Assembly: GCA_023411265.1 (NCBI GenBank)
Contig: JAEYOX010000077.1
Location: 1-5,525 of the forward strand
Length of the DNA: 5,525 bases
Reading direction: 5' to 3'
Source of the DNA: Bacteroidota bacterium
GTDB lineage: Bacteria > Bacteroidota > Bacteroidia > Flavobacteriales > Weeksellaceae
Shown here in pieces: positions 1-5,184 of the stretch. A program made the position numbers and the translations under genes. The notes under the pieces are model-generated. The model did not search any database, was not told the origin of the DNA, and was given only the letters and a program-made list of their open reading frames with translations. How positions within the stretch are numbered: position 1 is the first letter of the stretch; each line of letters begins with the position of its first letter.

Positions 1-509
1 CTTTAGAGGTAGGTTATGTTAGTGATGTTACGGATTGGAATAGTTTCGTGAATATCCAGACTTTAGATATTACCAATACTGCTTATAATGACAGTTATTA
101 TAGCGTACTAATTCCTTCCTGGATACCCTCCAACGCTAGACTTGCAATAAAGAACGTAGCAGACGCTAAGTCCTATTATTGGGATGACGTTTATTGGGAG
201 CCAATTCCAACTTGTTTTTCCCCTACGAATCCGGTATTGGTTGGCGCCACTTTTACCTCGTTAGATATCTCATGGTCTGCACCAGTTAATTCTCCAACAC
301 CAGTACAGGAGTATGAGTATTATATTTCTACGAGCAATACTCCGCCAACATCTTCTACGGTAGCCACTGGAACGAGTACTACGACCTCTGCGCTCATCAA
401 TACAGGCCTTACTCCGGAAACCTTATATTATATTTGGGTAAGATCAGTATGTTCCGCTACAGATAAGAGTGAATGGAGCCCGGTACTTCAGGCTACCACC
501 GGATATTGA
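1..509 (+). CDS. Secreted modular adhesin, upstream fragment (partial at 5' end, ends at in-frame TGA)
   Basis: This is the visible middle part of a large cell-surface protein; the start and signal peptide lie left of the window. The frame is open from base 3. Codons 1 to about 70 look like the end of a choice-of-anchor-J/MAM-like jelly roll (VGYVSDVTDW, then YYWDDVYWEPIP). Codons 71-168 form a fibronectin type III domain that opens with CFSPTNP, has SW in the B strand and LTPETLYYIWVRSVC near the end. The frame stops at TGA 507-509, but the same frame continues directly into the GEVED, Fn3 and sorting domains downstream, so this is one gene broken by a stop. As translated, the product would lack the T9SS sorting domain and could not be anchored at the surface by that route. 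The anchor-J assignment is by pattern memory and is less certain than the Fn3 domain. Confidence 0.8.
   Translation, partial: LEVGYVSDVTDWNSFVNIQTLDITNTAYNDSYYSVLIPSWIPSNARLAIKNVADAKSYYWDDVYWEPIPTCFSPTNPVLVGATFTSLDISWSAPVNSPTPVQEYEYYISTSNTPPTSSTVATGTSTTTSALINTGLTPETLYYIWVRSVCSATDKSEWSPVLQATTGY
507..509 (+). other. In-frame TGA interrupting the adhesin gene
   Basis: The bases upstream and downstream share one frame (positions divisible by 3). Read through, the junction is Gly-Tyr-[TGA]-Ser-Pro-Val-Val, then GTSTTYYLATM. GEVED-domain regions typically begin with Tyr-Cys-x-Pro, so TGA replaces an expected TGT or TGC by one base change. No indel is needed. A nonsense mutation or base-calling error is the simplest reading. 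Selenocysteine or other readthrough is only a remote alternative. Confidence 0.85.
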
Positions 510-551
510 TCACCAGTAGTAGGGACTTCCACTACCTATTACTTAGCAACC

Positions 552-2219
552 ATGACCACCACGGGTGCAACAGCGGATCTGAATTATACCGCCACTTCGT
601 ATGCGCCCTACGTGAACAATGCGGCCACGTCCAGTATTTCGGCGTATCCGACGCAAAGTTTTGATATTTTATTAGATGGTTCAGGAACAAGTACTTATTA
701 TTATTATGTCTGGGTTGACTGGAATAATAATATGAGTTTCGAGGATGCTGGAGAAAAAATCATCTCCGCGGATGCATCTTACCTTGCAACCTACACAGGC
801 ACTCTGACCATCCCTGCAGGAACGCCATTTGGTTCCTACAGAGTAAGAGTCGGTATGTCCTATAGTGGTGTAATAGATTCATCATGCGGATCAGGCAGAA
901 ATGGAAACTTTGTAGACCTTACCCTGAATGTCATAGCGCCACCATCCTGCGTTGCGCCTACGAATATTCAGGTAAGTAATGTAACCCATGACAGTGCCAC
1001 TGTTTCCTGGGATGCTTCAGTAACGCCTCCGGCAATGGGCTATGATGTGTATTACAGCATTACCAATACGCCGCCAACGGCTACTACCGTACCTCAGGTG
1101 CTGAATGCTCCAGGGCTTTCTGCGAACATCACTGGTCTGACACCGATTACCACTTACTATGTATGGGTAAGATCGCACTGTGGTTCTGCAGATCAGAGTT
1201 TGTGGACTTCGGTTCCAGTAACCGCGATAACGCTGTGTCAGCCACCGGCCATTACCGGAACTACTTCCAGTACTTCTGCTACACCGATGTGTATGAATGA
1301 TACCGCCACACTGACAGCTACTGCTGATGCAGGAGCCAATATTATCTGGTACGATGCGCCAACAGGCGGAAATGAAGTGGGAACCGGAGCAACCTTTACT
1401 ACTCCGGCGCTGACAGCATCTACCAATTATTATGTTGCAGCCTCATTCGGTGGAACGCAAAGTGCGGCTCTTACGAATGCCACTTCTACCAGCGGATATA
1501 CACAGGAAGCAGGTTTGTTCTTTGATGCCTCTGCTTCTTTCGTACTGGAAGGTGTTTATGTATACCCAATCGGAACAGGCGCGGGTGATGTGGTAATTGC
1601 TTTACAGGACGGAAATGTCTCTCCGGCAGTGACCCTTCAGACCGTGACCGTGAATCTTACCGGAACAGCTGCACCTTACGTAAAAACTTATGTTCCCCTT
1701 AACTTCAACATCGTTCCAGGAACGAATTATAAACTCATGATGATGAGTAGATCAGGGGGAGTAAGCAGTCTGATAAGAGAATCCGGCTCAGCTTGGGGAA
1801 CTTATCCTTTAACTGTACCTTCGGTGATGTCTATCACTAATGGTAACTGCTGTTCAGGAAATACCACTTCTACTTCCTATTATTATTTCTACGACTGGCA
1901 GATTTCTACCAAGTGCGAAGGTGCCAGAGTAGCGGTAGCGGTAGATGTAAATACAGCATGTAGCTTAAGTACTTCAGAGATTTCGAAAGATGACCAATCT
2001 GTAAGGGTATATCCAAATCCATTTACGGATGTGATTACTATTTCAGATGCGAAGAATCTGAAATCCGTTACCGTAATGGATGCTTCAGGAAGAATGGTGA
2101 AAACCATCGCCAATCCGGGCGCACAGATTCACTTAGGTGAACTGAAATCCGGACTGTATCTTCTGAATCTTCGATATGCAGACGGAAACACCACAACGGT
2201 GAAAGTCATCAAGAGATAA
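552..2219 (+). CDS. Secreted modular adhesin, downstream fragment with GEVED, Fn3, Ig-like and T9SS sorting domains
   Basis: This is the 3' part of the same adhesin gene. The frame is open from 510; the first ATG after the stop is at 552, with no ribosome site or signal peptide, so independent expression as a secreted protein is unlikely. Residues 1 to about 130 are a GEVED domain (YYYYVWVDWNNNMSFEDAGE, then FGSYRVRVGMSYSG). Residues 133-228 are a second Fn3 domain (CVAPTNIQVSN to LTPITTYYVWVRSHCG). Residues 229 to about 300 begin an Ig-like domain (IIWYDAPTGG, STNYYVAA). Residues about 301-453 are an inserted beta-rich module, after which the Ig-like final strand seems to resume (CEGARVAVAVDV, from 455). 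From about residue 484 a T9SS type A sorting domain follows (VRVYPNPF, SGLYLLNL, VKVIKR). Intact relatives are exported by Sec, then cross the outer membrane by T9SS and are attached at the surface. A ligand cannot be named. Confidence 0.85.
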   Translation: MTTTGATADLNYTATSYAPYVNNAATSSISAYPTQSFDILLDGSGTSTYYYYVWVDWNNNMSFEDAGEKIISADASYLATYTGTLTIPAGTPFGSYRVRVGMSYSGVIDSSCGSGRNGNFVDLTLNVIAPPSCVAPTNIQVSNVTHDSATVSWDASVTPPAMGYDVYYSITNTPPTATTVPQVLNAPGLSANITGLTPITTYYVWVRSHCGSADQSLWTSVPVTAITLCQPPAITGTTSSTSATPMCMNDTATLTATADAGANIIWYDAPTGGNEVGTGATFTTPALTASTNYYVAASFGGTQSAALTNATSTSGYTQEAGLFFDASASFVLEGVYVYPIGTGAGDVVIALQDGNVSPAVTLQTVTVNLTGTAAPYVKTYVPLNFNIVPGTNYKLMMMSRSGGVSSLIRESGSAWGTYPLTVPSVMSITNGNCCSGNTTSTSYYYFYDWQISTKCEGARVAVAVDVNTACSLSTSEISKDDQSVRVYPNPFTDVITISDAKNLKSVTVMDASGRMVKTIANPGAQIHLGELKSGLYLLNLRYADGNTTTVKVIKR

Positions 2220-2277
2220 TTCTTGATAGCCACTTATAGTACTGCCATTTGGCATCTATAAAGTGTGATTTTATAAA

Positions 2278-2310
2278 GCCGTCCCGATCATCATCGGGGC
2301 GGTTTTTATT
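2278..2310 (+). terminator. Rho-independent terminator of the adhesin gene
   Basis: The stem pairs 2279-2288 with 2293-2302: ten pairs, one of them a T-G wobble, around the four-base loop CATC. It is followed at once by TTTTTATTTTATT. It begins about 60 bases after the adhesin stop and separates that gene from the HU unit. Flanking A and T runs could extend the stem a little further. This is the strongest terminator in the window. Confidence 0.88.
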
Positions 2311-2342
2311 TTATTGCGGAGTGGATTTATAAAATAAATTGG

Positions 2343-2350
2343 TAATTTTG
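2343..2350 (+). promoter_or_regulatory. Bacteroidetes-type -7 promoter box (TAATTTTG) for the HU gene
   Basis: TAATTTTG matches the TAnnTTTG box recognised by the main sigma factor of Bacteroidota. Transcription would start near 2354-2356, about 95 bases before the HU start codon. The nearest upstream TTG (2314-2316) leaves a gap of 26 bases, longer than the usual 17-23, so the -33 half is weak. It lies just after the terminator of the previous gene, where a promoter is expected. Confidence 0.5.
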
Positions 2351-2353
2351 TTA

Positions 2354-2429
2354 GTCCCGTCATGATCTTAATGGAACCGGAAACACAAGGAGCCCGGGGC
2401 AAAAGTGAGATATTACCTGACACAGGGAT
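2354..2429 (+). promoter_or_regulatory. Candidate structured 5' leader RNA of the HU gene
   Basis: Three nested helices can be drawn by eye. P1 pairs 2355-2362 (TCCCGTCA) with TGAC 2418-2421 and GGGA 2425-2428, leaving a three-base bulge, ACA. P2 pairs ATCTTA 2365-2370 with TGAGAT 2406-2411, including one G-T wobble. P3 pairs CCGG 2377-2380 with CCGG 2394-2397. P1 begins where the TAATTTTG box would place the transcript start, and its 3' side ends 23 bases before the HU ATG. It matches no riboswitch or ribosomal-protein leader I recognise. No energy calculation or alignment supports it, so it stays a candidate. Confidence 0.3.
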
Positions 2430-2451
2430 GAATAATTAAAAAACGAAAGCG

Positions 2452-2835
2452 ATGATTCAATTTAAGCCGGTTCAGCGCAATAATCCCCGCGATAAAAATG
2501 CGCCCATGAAATATTATCCTCAACTGAAGAAAACCGGGGAGGTAGATTTTATGAAACTTGCAGAAGAACTCAGCAATTCATCTACATTAAACCCTGTGGA
2601 TATGCGGGCAGTACTGCACGGCTTGGAAAATATGCTGATCAAATATCTCAAAAACGGCTACACCGTAAAGTTCGGAGATCTGGGTAACTTTCGTCCTTCC
2701 TTAGGCGGAAGTGGTGAAGATGCTCCTGAACTCCTCAATGCCAATAATGTCAGCAAAGTGAAAATCATTTTTTCGCCGTCACCCAACCTGAAAGAAGTGA
2801 TGAAAAAAGCACCTTTACAGAAGGTCAACCTATGA
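2452..2835 (+). CDS. HU-family DNA-binding protein, long Bacteroidetes type
   Basis: This is a complete 127-residue histone-like protein that binds and bends DNA in the nucleoid. The N terminus carries the family mark KPVQRNNPRDKNAPMKYYPQ, followed by GEVDFMKLAEELSNSSTLNPVDM, the helix pair of the HU fold. The core strand motif is VKFGDLGNFRPSL, and the C terminus has ANNVSKVKIIFSPSPNLKEVM. The length fits the HU-related Bacteroidetes family (HU_rel/HU-HIG, about 120-150 residues) rather than classic HU at about 90. The arm after FRPSL is acidic and glycine-rich (GGSGEDAPE) in place of the classic RNPRTGE-type basic arm, as in other members of this family, so DNA contacts may differ from classic HU. 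The ATG at 2452 is chosen because it gives the family N terminus; only an A-rich stretch precedes it. The gene appears to be transcribed alone. Confidence 0.93.
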   Translation: MIQFKPVQRNNPRDKNAPMKYYPQLKKTGEVDFMKLAEELSNSSTLNPVDMRAVLHGLENMLIKYLKNGYTVKFGDLGNFRPSLGGSGEDAPELLNANNVSKVKIIFSPSPNLKEVMKKAPLQKVNL

Positions 2836-2848
2836 TATGTTTTTAGTT

Positions 2849-2878
2849 CTTTTAAAAATACTATATATTTTTTTAAAG
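2849..2878 (+). terminator. Possible A/T-rich terminator hairpin after the HU gene
   Basis: CTTTTAAAAATA (2849-2860) can pair with TATTTTTTTAAAG (2866-2878), with one unpaired base and a loop of about five. It starts 13 bases after the HU stop. There is only one G-C pair and no separate U tract, so the stem would be weak. It may only reflect local A/T richness. Confidence 0.3.
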
Positions 2879-2952
2879 CTGGTCAGCGTTTCTTTAAATC
2901 GTACGATGATGATTCAAAAAGCTGGTCAGGTTTTTCATAAAGTCTGGTCAGG
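2875..2952 (+). repeat. Three spaced direct repeats, AAAGCTGGTCAG type
   Basis: The copies are AAAGCTGGTCAG at 2875-2886, AAAGCTGGTCAGG at 2918-2930 and AAAGTCTGGTCAGG at 2939-2952. The shared core CTGGTCAG starts at 2879, 2922 and 2944, giving steps of 43 and 22 bases, about four and two helical turns. A shortened possible fourth copy (TTCAAAAAATCAGG) lies at 2991-3004. Phased direct repeats of about 21-22 bases resemble operators of LytTR-family regulators, and such a regulator appears to be encoded at the end of the operon. The element lies about 300 bases before the operon promoter box, which is far for direct control. Confidence 0.6.
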
Positions 2953-3122
2953 TTTTGACGATTGCCCGGGAAAAACTTTTTTTATTGGTCTTCAAAAAAT
3001 CAGGAACCACAGAGGGCCAATATGATTTTTACCTTGTTCGGAAACGGAACAGATGCCCAACCTTGCTAAGCCACCCTCATTATAAGGTAATGTAACAACT
3101 AAGTAATCTATCCGCACTATCT

Positions 3123-3162
3123 ATTGATACATTGATACATTGATAGATTGGTACATTGTTCA
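3123..3162 (+). repeat. Degenerate 8-base tandem repeat (ATTGATAC), five units
   Basis: The units are ATTGATAC, ATTGATAC, ATTGATAG, ATTGGTAC and ATTGTTCA: two perfect copies, then increasing divergence. Similar ATTGATAC/ACATTGTT tracts occur between genes in flavobacteria as far as I recall; no search was made. It lies about 110 bases before the kinase start. Eight is not a multiple of three, and no coding sense is seen, so it is treated as non-coding. Confidence 0.75.
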
Positions 3163-3249
3163 ATTCTAGTACACTTTTATTTTTTCACGGCTCAGTGCCG
3201 AATTTCTGCCCTTCGGTATGAAAAATTATTATTTAAACTGAAACTGCGA

Positions 3250-3257
3250 TACATTTG
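3250..3257 (+). promoter_or_regulatory. Bacteroidetes-type -7 promoter box (TACATTTG) for the kinase operon
   Basis: TACATTTG is an exact TAnnTTTG match ending 16 bases before the kinase ATG at 3274, so the mRNA would start near 3261 with a leader of only about a dozen bases. At the -33 distance there is TTA (3226-3228) rather than TTG, so that half is weak. The box argues against any kinase start upstream of it. Confidence 0.6.
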
Positions 3258-3273
3258 TATCAGAAAGATCAAC

Positions 3274-4593
3274 ATGTCACTAAAAAGTTTTAAAATCATT
3301 TTGTGGATTACGTTTCTGACCGGAACCGTCATCTTTGCCTTTTTTACTCCTGAAAAGAACGTTGAGACTTATGTGTTGAATATTCTGATTGCCGGCTTAT
3401 ACAGCACGACGATTGCTTTTGGAAATGGGATTGTCAATACATGGCTGTCGCGCCACTTTTCCTGGGTAGAGCACACCAAAACCCGTGCAGGACTCGGTAT
3501 TTTGGCTACGCTTATCGTAAATGTTGTGCTGGTGCTTTTCTGTAATTACATCAATATGATCGTGATTCAGGAAATGGAATTCACAGGCTTTTTTACTGGA
3601 AACATGGGTTTTTTCAACTGGCTGGGGATTAATATTGCATTGCTGATTTCAGCCCTTCTCCATGCCAAAGGCTTCATCGAAGAATGGAAAAAATCTACCC
3701 GCAAAGAGGTCGTGGAACAGAAACTGATCGCACGATCGGCCAATGCACAGTTTGAGAGTCTGAAAAATCAACTGGACCCGCATTTTCTGTTTAATTCCCT
3801 GAATGTCTTGAGTGCACTGATTGATGAAAATCCGCACCAGGCACAGCATTTTGCAGGCGCCATGTCGAAGATTTACCGGTATGTTCTGGAACAGAAGGAC
3901 AAGGAACTCGTTACAGTGGAAGAAGAAATAGACTTTGCGAAAACCTACTGCGAGCTTCTCGAAACCCGTTTTGAAGACAGTGTAAGTTTCCGTTTCGATG
4001 TGGCCGAGCAGGATTTAAAATCTTTTGTGGTACCGCTTTCCCTGCAGTTGTTGCTGGAAAACTGCATCAAACATAATTTTGCAACTTCACAGAAACCGCT
4101 GCGAGTTCAAATATATTCCGAAAACGGATTTCTGTTCATCGAAAACAATCTGCAGGCACGAGAGCAGGTGAAAGAAAGTGCCGGCATAGGACTGTCGAAT
4201 ATCGTTCAGCGCTACGCACTTTTAACTTCAGAACATGTTTTCATTGAAAAATCTGCGGACTTTTTTCGCATCAGAATACCTATACTAACCCAAAAAATAG
4301 CTGTTATGACTACACAAAATTCGGATGAATCGCTGGCCTACGAGCGGGCTTCCAAAAGAGTGAGAGAACTGAAAGGCTTCTACGGAAACCTCATTTCGTA
4401 CTGCCTTGTTATCCCTTTCCTGATCTTCGTCAATTTGTACACTGTTCCGCAATATCATTGGTTCTGGTGGCCGATGTTAGGATGGGGAATCGGCCTGGTG
4501 TCCCATGCGTTTCAGGTGTATGGCATCGGGCGGCAATGGGAAGAGAAGCAAATTCAGAAAGTTTTAGAAAAAGAAAAAAATGGAAACTTCTGA
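3274..4593 (+). CDS. LytS-type sensor histidine kinase fused to a C-terminal 2TM domain
   Basis: This is a 439-residue inner-membrane sensor kinase that should phosphorylate the response regulator encoded at 5185. Four membrane segments lie at about residues 6-24, 34-54, 74-98 and 112-131, followed by a charged linker likely to form a coiled coil (133-165). The His_kinase domain has the phospho-acceptor motif QLDPHFLFNSLN with His170. The ATPase domain shows an N box (LLENCIKHN, 260-268, Asn263) and a G box (AGIGLSN, 303-309). From Met345 to the end it reads as a complete 2TM module (YERASKRVRELKGFY, WGIGLVSHAFQVYG, WEEKQIQKV) like the next two genes. Stand-alone kinases of this type end near residue 345, so this is a fusion. 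The ATG at 3274 is chosen over an in-frame TTG at 3148 because the extra 42 codons would run through the tandem repeat and the promoter box. The sensed signal is unknown. Confidence 0.88.
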   Translation: MSLKSFKIILWITFLTGTVIFAFFTPEKNVETYVLNILIAGLYSTTIAFGNGIVNTWLSRHFSWVEHTKTRAGLGILATLIVNVVLVLFCNYINMIVIQEMEFTGFFTGNMGFFNWLGINIALLISALLHAKGFIEEWKKSTRKEVVEQKLIARSANAQFESLKNQLDPHFLFNSLNVLSALIDENPHQAQHFAGAMSKIYRYVLEQKDKELVTVEEEIDFAKTYCELLETRFEDSVSFRFDVAEQDLKSFVVPLSLQLLLENCIKHNFATSQKPLRVQIYSENGFLFIENNLQAREQVKESAGIGLSNIVQRYALLTSEHVFIEKSADFFRIRIPILTQKIAVMTTQNSDESLAYERASKRVRELKGFYGNLISYCLVIPFLIFVNLYTVPQYHWFWWPMLGWGIGLVSHAFQVYGIGRQWEEKQIQKVLEKEKNGNF

Positions 4594-4894
4594 ACCTGAA
4601 CATGTACGGTGTCGCGCAGTTCGAAAAAGAACGAGAGAAATTGTGAGATTTTACATCCACCTGGCGGTGTACCTGTATGCGAATCTCGTGATCCTGTTCA
4701 GTTTCTTGTTAAATATAGCCCCGGAATCCAGCACGAAGCCCGGTTTCCATTTCATCGTTTTCGTGCTGTGGGGAGCATTGATCATCATCCACGCCGTGCA
4801 TCTATTTCTGCCCGAAATCAGAAAATGGGAAACCCGCAAGACAGAAGAATTGACACATCAATATTTAAAAAATACACATTATGGAAAATCCTGA
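4580..4894 (+). CDS. Small 2TM-domain membrane protein, divergent copy
   Basis: This 104-residue protein has two predicted membrane helices (about residues 25-46 and 56-77) joined by a short loop. The 2TM pattern is clear: RKRTREIVRFYIHLAVYLY before helix one, LWGALIIIHAVHLF in helix two, then KWETRKTEEL in a charged tail. It lacks the Tyr-x-x-Ala start seen in its neighbours and has WGALIIIHA in place of WGIGLxxHA, so it is the most diverged of the three modules. It overlaps the kinase gene by 14 bases and the next gene by 14, implying translational coupling. The function of 2TM domains (PF13239) is unknown; the position between kinase and regulator suggests a partner or tuner of the kinase. 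Confidence 0.85.
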   Translation: METSEPEHVRCRAVRKRTREIVRFYIHLAVYLYANLVILFSFLLNIAPESSTKPGFHFIVFVLWGALIIIHAVHLFLPEIRKWETRKTEELTHQYLKNTHYGKS

Positions 4895-5174
4895 CCACAA
4901 CAGGGAAAGATATTTAGCTGCAAAACGCCGTGTGAAAGAAATGAAGTCGTTTTATATCCATGCAACGGTGTACGTTATTATTAATATGTTTATCATTGTA
5001 CGGAATGTTAGGGACGGCGGTCATTGGGCGGACATGAATAATTACTGGACCGCTCTTTTCTGGGGAATCGGTTTGCTGGCCCATGCGATCAGCGTTTTTA
5101 TGCCGCGCTTCTTTCTGGGAAAAGATTGGGAAGAAAGGAAAATAAAAGAACTGATGGATAAATACAGACAGTAA
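4881..5174 (+). CDS. Small 2TM-domain membrane protein
   Basis: This 97-residue protein is close to the 2TM consensus: YLAAKRRVKEMKSFYIHATVY leads into helix one (about residues 26-42), then YWTALFWGIGLLAHAISVFM forms helix two (about 55-73), and KDWEERKIKELMDKY forms an amphipathic charged tail. It resembles the kinase C-terminal module more than the divergent middle gene does (FWGIGLLAHA against GWGIGLVSHA; DWEERKIKEL against QWEEKQIQKV). It overlaps the previous gene by 14 bases and ends 10 bases before the regulator ATG, so it belongs to the same transcript. Both ends of the chain are probably cytoplasmic given the charged flanks. No catalytic residues are visible and no specific function can be given. 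Confidence 0.88.
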   Translation: MENPDHNRERYLAAKRRVKEMKSFYIHATVYVIINMFIIVRNVRDGGHWADMNNYWTALFWGIGLLAHAISVFMPRFFLGKDWEERKIKELMDKYRQ

Positions 5175-5184
5175 AACAAAATTG

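Larger units (their letters stand above)
2836..3273. other. 438-base intergenic region between the HU gene and the signalling operon
   Basis: No convincing gene was found here. A 62-codon frame from 2837 has no family pattern and runs through the repeat elements, so it is left out. The stretch holds an A/T hairpin (2849-2878), three CTGGTCAG copies (2875-2952) with a palindrome ATCGTACGAT between the first two (2898-2907), an 8-base tandem repeat (3123-3162), two competing short stems around 3188-3216 (CGGC/GCCG and CCGAA/TTCGG), and a promoter box at 3250. Bases about 3005-3122 show nothing recognisable. Confidence 0.7.

Noticed and set aside
473..664. A 63-codon frame bridging the TGA in another frame
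   Set aside because: Its peptide has no domain pattern, whereas the main frame gives Fn3 before and GEVED after the stop, so a compensating frameshift is not needed.
2243..2254. Short hairpin TGCCATTTGGCA after the adhesin stop
   Set aside because: It has about four usable pairs and no T run; the terminator at 2278-2310 is far stronger.
2354..2429. The HU leader as a tRNA
   Set aside because: The size is similar, but there is no T-loop GTTC pattern, no anticodon arm of the right size, and a bulged closing stem.
2875..2952. CTGGTCAG repeats as a CRISPR array
   Set aside because: The units are only 12-14 bases, unevenly spaced, with no spacer-like regularity and no cas genes in view.
2837..3025. 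A 62-codon frame after the HU gene
   Set aside because: It has no recognisable pattern, runs through the A/T hairpin and the CTGGTCAG repeats, and has no supporting start context.
3148..3273. A 42-codon N-terminal extension of the kinase from TTG 3148
   Set aside because: It would start in the tandem repeat and cross the TACATTTG promoter box. The ATG at 3274 begins right before the first membrane segment, as expected for the family.
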